From Mucilaginibacter roseus (GTDB taxonomy: Bacteria; Bacteroidota; Bacteroidia; Sphingobacteriales; Sphingobacteriaceae): a stretch of 64,000 bases of DNA. Made by a program: the position numbers and the translations under genes. The notes beneath the pieces are model-generated. The model saw nothing but the letters and a program-made list of their open reading frames with translations, was not told the origin of the DNA and made no database searches. The stretch spans positions 62,001 through 126,000 of the forward strand of contig NZ_JAJPWV010000001.1 in NCBI RefSeq assembly GCF_021215455.1, written 5' to 3'. Within the stretch, counting starts at the first letter, position 1. Each line of letters begins with the position of its first letter. Positions 9,375 to 18,544 of this stretch are shown here, one piece after another.

Positions 9375-9986
9375 ATGAGCATAGCAGAACGCAAATTAGA
9401 AGAGAAGCAGGAAATGCATAAACGCATCTTGAATGGCGCGCGAAGGATATTCCTGGAAAAAGGCTATGAACAAACCAGCATGCGCAGCATCGCCAATGAG
9501 ATCAACTACAGCCCCGGTTCGCTTTATTTCTATTTCAAAGATAAAAGCGAAATATTTCAGGAACTCCATCAGGAGGGCTTTCGGTTGCTCGTTAACCAGT
9601 TCAGGGTATTGGACAAGGTTAGTGATCCTTTTGAGCGTCTAAAGGCTATGGGGCGAATTTTTATACAATTTGCGCAGGAGAACAAGGACTATTATAACCT
9701 GATGTTCCTGGTTGACGAACCTACGAAATTGTCAGAGAACCCGGGCGGCTTTCAGATCGCGCAGGAAGCAATAGAACGATTAACCGGTGTCGTCAGGGAC
9801 TGCCAGCAGGCGGGTAAGTTCAAAGATATGGATACAGATGATCTGACCTTCACGATCCTTTCCACTATGCATGGTATTTGCGCACTGTTCTGTAAAGACC
9901 GGACGGCCAGTTTTATGGGCAGGACCAACGAAGAACTGATGCAAAGCGGCTACGAGTGTTTTGTTGCCTTACTTGAAAAAGGGTAA
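9375..9986 (+). CDS. TetR/AcrR-family repressor of the efflux/SDR unit
   Basis: A 203-aa TetR regulator. The helix-turn-helix is at about residues 18-60: ARRIFLEKGYEQTSMRSIA then INYSPGSLYFYFKDKSEIF. The C-terminal ligand-binding part is divergent as usual. It has its own TATATTTG -7 box at 9351-9358. It sits between the SDR and the efflux operon, both preceded by the same TGAACAG-type site, so it very likely represses both. No copy of the site was seen before its own start, which suggests it is not tightly autoregulated. Confidence 0.88.
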   Translation: MSIAERKLEEKQEMHKRILNGARRIFLEKGYEQTSMRSIANEINYSPGSLYFYFKDKSEIFQELHQEGFRLLVNQFRVLDKVSDPFERLKAMGRIFIQFAQENKDYYNLMFLVDEPTKLSENPGGFQIAQEAIERLTGVVRDCQQAGKFKDMDTDDLTFTILSTMHGICALFCKDRTASFMGRTNEELMQSGYECFVALLEKG

Positions 9987-9997
9987 ACCCTTTTTTT
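9976..9997 (+). terminator. Terminator overlapping the tetR stop
   Basis: AAAAAGGG, loop TAAA, then CCCTTTTTTT. The loop includes the TAA stop codon of the TetR gene, so tetR is terminated before the efflux operon promoter. Confidence 0.75.
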
Positions 9998-10006
9998 AAT
10001 CAATAA

Positions 10007-10021
10007 TTGAACAGTGTTTAA
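10007..10021 (+). promoter_or_regulatory. Putative TetR operator before the efflux operon
   Basis: TTGAACAGTGTTTAA is an imperfect palindrome and differs by one base from the site at 8502-8516. It overlaps an AT-rich TAAATTTA stretch that is a near match to the -7 consensus, 21 bp before the TolC-like start. Confidence 0.6.
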
Positions 10022-10041
10022 ATTTATAACGATGATTAATA

Positions 10042-11406
10042 ATGAAAACTAAAAAGCCAGTAAATTATGGCTTGTTACTTTATGCGGCGGCCCTCTTAGC
10101 TGCAATGCCGGCAAAAGCGCAGAGCCAGTTGGATAACTATATCCAGGAAGGGCTCAACTCAAGTCAAAGTATCAAGCAGCAAAACTTCTTACTCCAAAAA
10201 AATATGTATGCTTTGAAAGAAGCGAAAAGCATGTTTGGGCCCGACGTGACCTTTTCCACCACCTATACCAAAGCCGACGGCGGTCGTACCATCGACTTCC
10301 CGACAGGTGACCTTTTCAACGGGGCTTACGCGACGCTCAATCAATTAACCGGAACCAATACTTTTCCGCAGCTTCAAAATCAGCAGATCCAGCTGAACCC
10401 GGATAACTTTTACGATGCCAGGTTCCGCACCACGCTGCCTATTTTGAACGCGGAACTGATCTATAACAAACGGATCAAAACACAGCAGGTCGATCTGCAG
10501 CAAACCGAGGTGCTGCTGTATAAGCGTGAGCTTGTTAAGGAGATCAAAACGGCCTATTATAATTATGCAAAAGCCGTAAACGCGACCGGCATCTACGAGT
10601 CCTCGCTTCGGGTGGTGGAAGAAGGCCAAAGGATCAATGCCAGGTTGTTCGATAATAGCAAAGTGAACCGGACCGTTGTGCTCAGAAGCCAGAACGAAGT
10701 ATCAAGGATCACTGCATCACTGACCACGGCAAAGAAGAATGCGGAATCGGCCCGTTACTATTTTAATTTCCTGATCAACCGTCCGCTTACGGACAGCATC
10801 CTGTTAGATCAGGTTGCCACGCCACCCACACAGGAGCAGCTATTGGGGAATAACGTAAATGGCAGGGAAGAATTATCCAAGCTCAAGTTAGCTACGGATA
10901 TTAATAGTAATCTCACAGGTTTGGCCAGATCTTACCTCATTCCTAAGGTTGGTACCTTCATTGACCTGGGCTCACAAGCCTTCGACTGGAAATTTAACAG
11001 GCAAAGCCGGTATTATTTGTTAGGCGTTTCATTAGAATGGAACCTGTTCTCTTCCGGCAAAAACAGTAACCGGGTCAAGCAAACCATTGCTGACCGCGAA
11101 GCCATAGCTGCCCAGACCGATTATATACAACAGCAACTGCTTACCGAGCTCAAGGTAAAACACGCAGGCATGCAAAGCGCTCTTGCGCAATATAATGCCG
11201 CACAATCTCAACTAAAAACCAGCCGGAACTACTACGCTGATGAGCTGAAACTATATAAACAGGGAATGGCCATTTACATAGAGTTGCTGGATGCCCAGAA
11301 CCAGTGGATAGATGCACAGCTTAACGCCAACATCGCCCTTTACGATACGTGGATAGCCCACGCGGCCATCGAACGTGCTAACGCCAGTTTTAATATTAAA
11401 CCATAA
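10042..11406 (+). CDS. TolC-family outer membrane efflux protein
   Basis: A 454-aa protein with a signal peptide (residues 1-26, LLYAAALLAAMPAKAQ) and two long helical repeats typical of the outer-membrane efflux (OEP/TolC) family. Motifs include a LNSSQSIKQQNF-type first helix and the second repeat ending ELKLYKQGMAIYIELLDAQN, a family landmark. It trimerises to form the outer-membrane channel. It is first in an operon with the membrane fusion protein (8 bp gap) and the RND pump (7 bp gap), so all three parts of a tripartite pump are encoded together. Confidence 0.92.
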   Translation: MKTKKPVNYGLLLYAAALLAAMPAKAQSQLDNYIQEGLNSSQSIKQQNFLLQKNMYALKEAKSMFGPDVTFSTTYTKADGGRTIDFPTGDLFNGAYATLNQLTGTNTFPQLQNQQIQLNPDNFYDARFRTTLPILNAELIYNKRIKTQQVDLQQTEVLLYKRELVKEIKTAYYNYAKAVNATGIYESSLRVVEEGQRINARLFDNSKVNRTVVLRSQNEVSRITASLTTAKKNAESARYYFNFLINRPLTDSILLDQVATPPTQEQLLGNNVNGREELSKLKLATDINSNLTGLARSYLIPKVGTFIDLGSQAFDWKFNRQSRYYLLGVSLEWNLFSSGKNSNRVKQTIADREAIAAQTDYIQQQLLTELKVKHAGMQSALAQYNAAQSQLKTSRNYYADELKLYKQGMAIYIELLDAQNQWIDAQLNANIALYDTWIAHAAIERANASFNIKP

Positions 11407-11414
11407 GAACGACC

Positions 11415-12467
11415 ATGAAAAAAATTCAAATACTCAGCATCGCCGTAGCAGCGATCGCCTTGATAACCGGGTGCAAAGAAAAGCACCAGGAGGCTGACCT
11501 GTCGGCTGTTGCGGACATTATTCCGGTTAAAGTCGCAACCATGACCGAACTTGGTGTACCAGACCACATCACTGCCACAGGATTAGTGAGTACAGAGGAC
11601 GAGGCCAGATATGCTTTCAAAATCGGCGGTGTGATCAACCGTATCCTCGTACAGGAAGGCCAGTTTTTCAAAAAGGGTCAGTTACTGGCCACACTCAACG
11701 CCACTGAAATATCAGCCGGCCTTACGCAAAGCAGCCTGGGTGTGGAAAAGGCGCAACGGGATTACAACCGGGCTGTTAGTCTTTATCAGGACAGTGTTTA
11801 TACATTGGAACAATTACAAAATACCAAAACGGCATTGGATGTCGCCAAAAAAGCAACGGAGGCGGTCGCATTCAATGAGCGCTATTCAAGAATATATGCG
11901 GCATCTGATGGCTTTGTAAGCAGTAAGATCGCCAACGAGGGCGAAGTTATCGCGGAGGGGATGCCGGTGCTGCTGGTAAATTCTACCGGGCAACACAACA
12001 GTTATTTGCTAAAGGTAGGCGTGACGGACCGGGAATGGGCCACTATCAAGCTGGGACAATTAGCTAAAGTGACGCTGGATGGCTATGCAGGTCAGCAGTT
12101 CGATGCCGAAGTGTTCCGTAAATCACAGGCTGCAGACCAGGCACTCGGCTCTTTCCAAATTGAGCTAAAACTAAGACTAAACGGTGTAAAGCCTGCAGTA
12201 GGTATGTTTGGCAAGGCAGAAATCGCCACCCGTCATGATGAAAGTGCAACGGTGATCCCGTATTCATCACTGGTGGAAGCGGACGGTAAAAAAGCTTTTG
12301 TATTTACCACGATCAGCCCGACCAAAGTCAAAAAGGTACCGGTAACCATTTTAAAGTTTGATACCGACAAGGTATATCTCCAGGCCAAACCGGAAGGGAT
12401 AAACCAGATCGTGGTATCCAACAGCGCTTATCTCAACGAGCAGTCGACTATAAAGATCATCAAATAA
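11415..12467 (+). CDS. Efflux RND transporter periplasmic adaptor (membrane fusion protein)
   Basis: A 350-aa lipoprotein-type adaptor. Residues 1-18 are a signal sequence ending in the lipobox LITGC. A lipoyl/biotinyl-like domain appears as KIGGVINRILVQEGQFFKKG and DGFVSSKIANEGEVIAEG, bracketing a short alpha-helical hairpin. Beta-barrel and membrane-proximal domains follow. It links the inner-membrane RND pump with the TolC-like channel encoded by its neighbours. Confidence 0.92.
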   Translation: MKKIQILSIAVAAIALITGCKEKHQEADLSAVADIIPVKVATMTELGVPDHITATGLVSTEDEARYAFKIGGVINRILVQEGQFFKKGQLLATLNATEISAGLTQSSLGVEKAQRDYNRAVSLYQDSVYTLEQLQNTKTALDVAKKATEAVAFNERYSRIYAASDGFVSSKIANEGEVIAEGMPVLLVNSTGQHNSYLLKVGVTDREWATIKLGQLAKVTLDGYAGQQFDAEVFRKSQAADQALGSFQIELKLRLNGVKPAVGMFGKAEIATRHDESATVIPYSSLVEADGKKAFVFTTISPTKVKKVPVTILKFDTDKVYLQAKPEGINQIVVSNSAYLNEQSTIKIIK

Positions 12468-12474
12468 GGCCGTC

Positions 12475-15400
12475 ATGAAAATTACAAACTTCGCCGTTAA
12501 GAATTATCAGTTCACGCTGATCATCTTTCTCCTCGTTGCCGTGGTTGGACTGCTGACGCTGTTCACCATGCCCCGTTCGGAAGATCCGACCACCCATCCC
12601 CCGCAGTATATCATCACGGTTATCTATCCGGGTACCAGCCCCAAGGATATGGAAGAACAGGTGGTAAAACCCATCGAAAACAAAATATATGGCCTGGAAA
12701 ATATTGAAAAGATCCTTACTACGGTAGAAGACGGTGTAGCGGTTATCCAGCCGAAGTTTAAATACGGCGTGGATGTAGACAACAAGTACCAGGAAATATC
12801 CACGGAGATAAACGCTTTGAAAACCAGCGAGCTGCCGAAGGACATCTACCTCATCAAGACCGAAAAGGTATCCTCTGCCGATGTTAAAGTGCTCCAGGTG
12901 GCATTGATATCAGATAACGCATCAGGTAAATTACTGCGTGACCAGGCAGACATTTTGAAAACACGCCTGGAAAAGATCACCAACCTGAAGGAGGTCAAAT
13001 ATTTCGGGATGCCGGAGCAGGAGATCCGTATTGATATGCAACTGGATAAGCTGGCGCAGCTTAAGATACCGCTTAATGTGGTTATGGGTAGTTTGCAAAG
13101 CGAGGCTGCTGATATACCGGGAGGAAGCATCAACCTGGACAGCAAAGTATTTAATGTCAAAACCAGCGGAAAATTTAAAAACACCGATGATGTAGCCAAT
13201 ACCGTGATCTATAATGCCAATGGAAAGATCATCTACCTGAAAGATGTAGCCGAGGTTGGTTATAAGGACGCCATCGTTAGCCATATTACCCGGTTGAACG
13301 GGCACCGTTGCGTATTGGTCGCGGCAGCCATGAAGGATAATGTAAACATAGCCGAAGTACAGAAGGAGTATCTACAGGTACTGGATGCCTACGAAAAGAC
13401 ACTGCCCGTAAACATCAGCATGGTTAAAAACTTTGACCAGGCCAACATGGTGTCTGAACGGCTGGGGCACTTGGGCTTTGATTTCGGACTGGCCATCGTA
13501 CTGGTCGTGGTTACCTTACTGCCCTTAGGTTTCAGGGCATCACTGATCGTGATGATCTCCATACCGTTGTCATTGGCCCTGGGCCTGATCGCCATGAACT
13601 TGCTGGGTTATTCCCTGAACCAACTGAGTATCGTAGGGCTTGTGGTAGCATTGGGTTTGCTTGTTGATGATAGTATTGTGGTAGTGGAAAATATTGAACG
13701 GTGGCTGCGTGAGGGGCATTCACGTAAAGACGCTATCCTGAAAGGCACCAAACAAATCGGGATAGCCGTAGTAGGCTGTACAGCAACCTTAGTGATCGCG
13801 TTTTTGCCGCTTGCCTTTTTACCTGACGTAGCAGGCGAATTTATACGCAGCCTGCCCATGGCGGTGATGACCAGCGTGCTGGCCTCCATGATCGTTGCAT
13901 TAACGCTGGTTCCTTTCCTGGGCAGCCGCATGCTTAAAACACACACTCATGGCGAGGGCAATTTCTTCCTGAAGCACCTGCAACGATTCTTGACCAAATC
14001 GTACGCCCGTGTCATGCCGCTTGCGCTGGAATGGCCAAAAGCCACGATCGGTATTTCCCTGGCTTTAAGCGGCCTTGCCTTTTTCTTGTTTACGGTAACG
14101 GGGTTCAAGCTTTTTCCTACGTCTGAAAAGCCCATGTTCCTGATCAATATCAAACTGCCTTTGCAAGCGGATATTCCGGAAAGCGACCGCGTAAGCAGGT
14201 TGGTGGAAAACGAATTGAGAAAACATAAAGAGGTGGTGTATTATACCTCAAACATTGGCAAGGGCAATCCACAGATCTATTACAACGTGCATCAGCAGGA
14301 CGTAAAGTCAGATTTTGCGCAAATATTTGTGCAGATGAGCGATGAAGCCAACCCCGGTGAAAAAACAGCGCTCATCAAAAAACTCAGAAAAAAATTCAAC
14401 AACATGCCTTATGCACGCGTGGAGGTCAAGGATTTCGAGCAAGGAACCCCTATCGAAGCCAATATTGTGGTGCGGGTTTTTGGCGATGACCAAAGTAAAC
14501 TGCGGGAGCTGTCCTTCAAAGTGGAAGAACTGCTGAAAAAACACCCCGGCACTTTCTTTATCAATAATGAGCTTAACGTCAATAAAACAGATGTGAAGAT
14601 CAAGATCGACAAGGAAAAAGCACGTACGCTGGGCGTATTGACCAGTGATGTGGATAAGGTCATCCGGATGGCCGTGGCCGGCCTAACCGTTGGCGATTAT
14701 ATCGATGACCGCGGCGATGCCAGGAATGTAACCATTACCCTCCCGCGCGATAAGTTCTCCAATCTTAATGTGTTGAAGAACCTGTACGTCAATAATATCC
14801 AGGGGGTCCCGGTTCTGGTTGATCAGATCGCCGTGGTGACTTTTGAAACCTCACCGACTGCCATCAACCATTTTAACAAATCCCGTTTTGCCAAAGTCAC
14901 TTCACTGACGAAGGAGGGCGTGTTGGCCAACGATGTTCTGAAAGACGTTATACCGCAACTCAATCAATTGAAAATGCCACCGGGATATTATTACAAACTT
15001 TCAGGCGAGGCCGAATCTGAGGGCGATGCACTGGGCGGCAACTTCCTGTCGGTGATCATACTGAGTACATTTCTGTTCGTGGCGGTACTGTTGCTGCAGT
15101 TCAAAACTTTTAAAGGCATCATTATCGTGCTTTCCATCATACCGTTAGGTGTATTGGGCGGGGTGGTATTGTTACTCATGACGGGCAACCCCATGTCATT
15201 GGTATCCATCATTGGTTTTATCGGTTTATCGGGCATCCAGGTTAAAAATTCTCTTTTGCTGGTTGATTTTACAAACCAGTTGCGTGCGGAGGGTTACAGC
15301 ATTGATGAAGCGATCCATATGGCCGGGGAAACACGCTTTCTGCCGGTGGTACTCACTTCGATCACTGCAATTTGCGGGTTGTTGCCTATAGCGTTGAACC

Positions 15401-15549
15401 CGAATCCCCTGATCGCGCCACTGGCCATTGTACTGATCGGTGGCTTGATCAGTTCCACCATACTTTCAAGAATTGTTACGCCGGTGATGTATAAACTGAT
15501 CCCCCCTAGTCTGGAAACGGATGAAGTAAAAGAAAGTGTTCAGTCTTAA
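12475..15549 (+). CDS. RND-family efflux pump, inner membrane permease
   Basis: A 1024-aa AcrB-like permease of full length with twelve predicted membrane segments and two large periplasmic loops. The fourth membrane helix shows GLVVALGLLVDDSIVVVENI, with the paired Asp residues used in proton relay in HAE-type pumps. The second half repeats this as IGFIGLSGIQVKNSLLLVDF, with Asn/Lys as usual. It exports drugs, detergents or metabolites by proton antiport. The substrate is unknown; the TetR operator indicates inducible expression. The end overlaps an upstream in-frame ATG of the DinB gene. Confidence 0.93.
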   Translation: MKITNFAVKNYQFTLIIFLLVAVVGLLTLFTMPRSEDPTTHPPQYIITVIYPGTSPKDMEEQVVKPIENKIYGLENIEKILTTVEDGVAVIQPKFKYGVDVDNKYQEISTEINALKTSELPKDIYLIKTEKVSSADVKVLQVALISDNASGKLLRDQADILKTRLEKITNLKEVKYFGMPEQEIRIDMQLDKLAQLKIPLNVVMGSLQSEAADIPGGSINLDSKVFNVKTSGKFKNTDDVANTVIYNANGKIIYLKDVAEVGYKDAIVSHITRLNGHRCVLVAAAMKDNVNIAEVQKEYLQVLDAYEKTLPVNISMVKNFDQANMVSERLGHLGFDFGLAIVLVVVTLLPLGFRASLIVMISIPLSLALGLIAMNLLGYSLNQLSIVGLVVALGLLVDDSIVVVENIERWLREGHSRKDAILKGTKQIGIAVVGCTATLVIAFLPLAFLPDVAGEFIRSLPMAVMTSVLASMIVALTLVPFLGSRMLKTHTHGEGNFFLKHLQRFLTKSYARVMPLALEWPKATIGISLALSGLAFFLFTVTGFKLFPTSEKPMFLINIKLPLQADIPESDRVSRLVENELRKHKEVVYYTSNIGKGNPQIYYNVHQQDVKSDFAQIFVQMSDEANPGEKTALIKKLRKKFNNMPYARVEVKDFEQGTPIEANIVVRVFGDDQSKLRELSFKVEELLKKHPGTFFINNELNVNKTDVKIKIDKEKARTLGVLTSDVDKVIRMAVAGLTVGDYIDDRGDARNVTITLPRDKFSNLNVLKNLYVNNIQGVPVLVDQIAVVTFETSPTAINHFNKSRFAKVTSLTKEGVLANDVLKDVIPQLNQLKMPPGYYYKLSGEAESEGDALGGNFLSVIILSTFLFVAVLLLQFKTFKGIIIVLSIIPLGVLGGVVLLLMTGNPMSLVSIIGFIGLSGIQVKNSLLLVDFTNQLRAEGYSIDEAIHMAGETRFLPVVLTSITAICGLLPIALNPNPLIAPLAIVLIGGLISSTILSRIVTPVMYKLIPPSLETDEVKESVQS

Positions 15550-15565
15550 CAGGAAAGCTATCGTC

Positions 15566-16024
15566 ATGCTACAATACTTCGATAAACTGGAAAATGACCG
15601 GGATGTGCTGCTGGAACAGACAAAAGATCTTTCCGCCGATCAATACAATATGATCCCTCCCGGCTCTAACAATAACATTATTTGGAACATGGGCCATATC
15701 CTCGTAGTCGGCGAGGATCTGCTCCATCCGGACTCTTCCGATCAGAACGGTGTAACGGAAACTTTTAAAAAGCGCTTCCGCCTGGGTTCGAAGCCGGATG
15801 TGTTCATAACGGAAAAAGAAATTCTTTACATCAGGGATGCTTTAAAGGATACCGCTAAACTTTATAAGCTGTCTGCCGGGAATGACCGATCGGCGGGCAA
15901 TAACAATTTATCAAACGGTGCCGGCCCTCCCGCGAGCGGTGATGACCTTATGCGGTTCATTCTTTTCCACGAACAGATGCATTACCGGAAGATCGCAAAG
16001 CTGATGGGACTTATAAAGAAGTAA
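15566..16024 (+). CDS. DinB-family (YfiT-like) putative metal-dependent protein
   Basis: A protein of about 152 aa counted from ATG 15566 (MLQYFDKLEND). The upstream in-frame ATG at 15536 lies within the pump gene and is less likely. The DinB four-helix fold is suggested by the conserved His triad positions: NMGHILVVGEDLL and FHEQMHYRKIAKL. Family members bind a metal and include thiol transferases (bacillithiol or mycothiol) and proteins of unknown role. It follows the pump gene by 16 bp and is likely co-transcribed. A glycine/asparagine-rich stretch (SAGNNNLSNGAGPPASG) is an odd linker before the last helix. Confidence 0.78.
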   Translation: MLQYFDKLENDRDVLLEQTKDLSADQYNMIPPGSNNNIIWNMGHILVVGEDLLHPDSSDQNGVTETFKKRFRLGSKPDVFITEKEILYIRDALKDTAKLYKLSAGNDRSAGNNNLSNGAGPPASGDDLMRFILFHEQMHYRKIAKLMGLIKK

Positions 16025-16061
16025 AAATACCTTACAATAAAATATATAGCAGACAGATACC

Positions 16062-17468
16062 ATGGAAAATCAATATGACATCATCGTTATCGGTTCAGGC
16101 CCCGGGGGGTATACTGCGGCCATCCGGGCCGCTCAGCTCGGGTACAAAACAGGGATCATAGAAAAATACGATAGCCTGGGCGGGACGTGTACCAATGTGG
16201 GATGTATCCCGGCAAAAGCTTTACTGGACAGTACGGAGCATTATCATCAGGCAAAAGAACAATTTGCGAAACACGGGATCGAACTGAACGGCGAACCGGT
16301 CATAAATTTCACGCAGCTCATCCACCGTAAAAATGAGGTCATCGCTTCTAACGTGTCCGGGTTGCGGTTCCTGATGAAGAAAAACAAGATTGACGTGTAT
16401 ACCGGTACAGGAAGTTTTATCGACCATCGATCCATTAAAGTCAGCGGAACAGATACGGAAAAAACCCTTACGGCTAAATATTTTATCATTGCCACGGGCT
16501 CCAAACCATCGACCATTCCCGGTGTGGTGATCGACAAGGACAGGATCATTACGTCTACAGAAGCGCTTTCACTTCCTGAAAGACCGGAATCTATGGTGAT
16601 CATTGGCGGCGGTGTTATCGGTGTGGAACTTGCCTCCGTTTACGCACGTATCGGAACTGCGGTAACCATCATTGAGTATGCCGGTTCGCTGATCCCTGCG
16701 ATGGACCGGGAACTGGGGAAAGCACTGTTTAAAACGCTGGAAAAGTTAAAGATCAGGACATTGTTAAACAGCAAGGTACAGTCCGCATCTGTCAATGGAA
16801 GCCAAGCCACCATAAAACTCCTAAACGGACAGGGCGAAGAGCAGCAACTTACCGCTGACTACTGCCTGGTGGCTGTCGGCAGGAAGGCCTATACGGAGGG
16901 CTTAAACCTTGCTGCCGCCGGTGTTGAACTTGAACCTGACGGTAAAATCAGGGTCAACAAGTTGTTGCAGACCAGTTCGCCCAATATCTATGCAATCGGC
17001 GATGTAATTGCCGGACAGATGCTCGCCCATAAGGCGGAAGATGAAGGCGTTTTCGTTGCCGAGGTGATCAGCGGACAAAAGCCGCATATCAATTACAACC
17101 TGATCCCAGGTGTGGTTTATACATGGCCTGAGTTAGCCTCCGTTGGCGCTACGGAAGAGGAACTCCGTTCAAAAGAAATTGAATTCCGTTCCGGTACATT
17201 TCCTTATTCGGCCAGTGGCAGAGCAAGGGCAGCAATGGATACCGACGGTTTCGCCAAAGTGCTGATCTCCCCCCAATATGGTGAAGTACTTGGCGTGCAT
17301 ATCATAGGCCCGAGAGCGGCTGACGTGATAGCACAGTCCGTTGTGGGAATGGAATACGAAGTAACTGCAGAAGACATGTACCGCATCAGTTATGCCCACC
17401 CTACCTATTCCGAGGCATTGAAAGATGCTTACCTGATTGCCTCCGGGCAGGGAGCGATCAACCTGTGA
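16062..17468 (+). CDS. lpdA: Dihydrolipoyl dehydrogenase (E3)
   Basis: A 468-aa full-length class I flavoprotein disulfide reductase. The FAD site is IIVIGSGPGGYTAAIRAAQL. The redox-active disulfide is GGTCTNVGCIPAK. The NAD site is MVIIGGGVIGVELASVYARI. The second FAD motif is IYAIGDV. The C-terminal catalytic His-Glu is in SYAHPTYSEALKDA. The enzyme reoxidises dihydrolipoamide of 2-oxoacid dehydrogenases or the glycine cleavage system. It is not next to E1/E2 genes, so it may be a second, stress-linked copy co-transcribed with the efflux/DinB unit; this is inference. Confidence 0.93.
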   Translation: MENQYDIIVIGSGPGGYTAAIRAAQLGYKTGIIEKYDSLGGTCTNVGCIPAKALLDSTEHYHQAKEQFAKHGIELNGEPVINFTQLIHRKNEVIASNVSGLRFLMKKNKIDVYTGTGSFIDHRSIKVSGTDTEKTLTAKYFIIATGSKPSTIPGVVIDKDRIITSTEALSLPERPESMVIIGGGVIGVELASVYARIGTAVTIIEYAGSLIPAMDRELGKALFKTLEKLKIRTLLNSKVQSASVNGSQATIKLLNGQGEEQQLTADYCLVAVGRKAYTEGLNLAAAGVELEPDGKIRVNKLLQTSSPNIYAIGDVIAGQMLAHKAEDEGVFVAEVISGQKPHINYNLIPGVVYTWPELASVGATEEELRSKEIEFRSGTFPYSASGRARAAMDTDGFAKVLISPQYGEVLGVHIIGPRAADVIAQSVVGMEYEVTAEDMYRISYAHPTYSEALKDAYLIASGQGAINL

Positions 17469-17658
17469 AAATGCTGAATCGAAGGGTAACCGGTCATACC
17501 GCGATAATGAAAGATGTCAGTTGCGATTTTTGTGTTAAGGCCGGTTGAGTTCGCTGCAGGCCCATAGTTCCGGTTGATCGATCAGGTAACAACTGCCGCT
17601 AACCACTTCGAAGCCATAATGTAAACATAATCCATTCATCCCCCTAAACCAATCGATT

Positions 17659-18276
17659 ATGGAAAAAAACATCAAAGATAAGGAGCAAACCAAGCGCAGG
17701 CTGATCGCCGCCGTGGCTCATGTTTTTAAAAATGAAGGACATACCGGTTTGGGGGTTAACAAGATCGCCAGGCTGGCGGGTGTTGATAAAAAACTGATCT
17801 ATCGCTATTTCGGCAGTTTTGATAGACTGGTCGAAGCCTATGTGGTCGAAACCGATTACTGGATGCGATTCGTAGATCAACTGCACGAACTTAAGGTTCC
17901 GGAGAATATGCAGGAGATGAAGCGCTTACTGGCATACGTGCTCAAGAATCAGTTTCGTTATTTCTACGAGGATAAGGAAATGCAGCGGCTTATCTTATGG
18001 GAACTGGCCGCTAAAAGCGATATCATGCGGAGCATCCATCATACCCGGGAGGTCAAGGGACAGTTGCTGCTGGAAATGACGGATCGTTATCTGCAAAAAA
18101 ATGATGTTAATTTCCGGGCGATCGCTGCTTTGCTGGTTGGCGGTATCTATTACATGATCCTGCACACCCGGAATAACGGCAGTATGTTCTCCGATATCGA
18201 CTTATCGAAACAGGAAGGCCGCCAGGCTATTCTGGATGCTATCGATTCAATACTTGAGATGACATTCAAATTGTAA
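17659..18276 (+). CDS. TetR-family transcriptional regulator
   Basis: A 205-aa protein with the N-terminal TetR helix-turn-helix: RRLIAAVAHVFKNEGHTGLG, then INKIARLAGVDKKLIYRYFG-type spacing. The C-terminal half is an unassigned ligand-binding bundle with repeated aromatic residues. It stands alone on the plus strand, 190 bp after lpdA, with no divergent partner, so its target is unknown. Confidence 0.87.
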   Translation: MEKNIKDKEQTKRRLIAAVAHVFKNEGHTGLGVNKIARLAGVDKKLIYRYFGSFDRLVEAYVVETDYWMRFVDQLHELKVPENMQEMKRLLAYVLKNQFRYFYEDKEMQRLILWELAAKSDIMRSIHHTREVKGQLLLEMTDRYLQKNDVNFRAIAALLVGGIYYMILHTRNNGSMFSDIDLSKQEGRQAILDAIDSILEMTFKL

Positions 18277-18544
18277 GTGCAGCTTAGCCCGAACTGATGC
18301 ATCCAGCAAAGTAACAGCCGGTGCCCCGCCGCTTTTCGCTAATTAACAGGGAGACGAAGCCCGTACAAAAGCACATCTTCGGTTAAATTGCTGGTTCTAG
18401 CCCAGTGTGGGATTCGAGATCGCGTATGAAGTTGCTTTTGGGTTTCCGAAGCATTTATATTGGCAATTAACTATTATATTGGTTATACCCTGGCAAGAAT
18501 ATACGCACCTTTATTATCAAATGTCCTTAAGCCCAAACTATAAA

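Noticed and set aside
17535-17639. 34-aa minus-strand frame (MNGLCLHYGFEVVSGSCYLI...) between lpdA and the second TetR gene
   Set aside because: It has some GNAT-like flavour at HYGFEVV, but is too short to call a gene or remnant with confidence.
18277-18544. Possible tRNA-like 3' end around GGTTCTAGCCCAGTGTGGG as an attachment site
   Set aside because: The arms do not fold into a tRNA, the T-loop consensus is imperfect, and no integrase is nearby.
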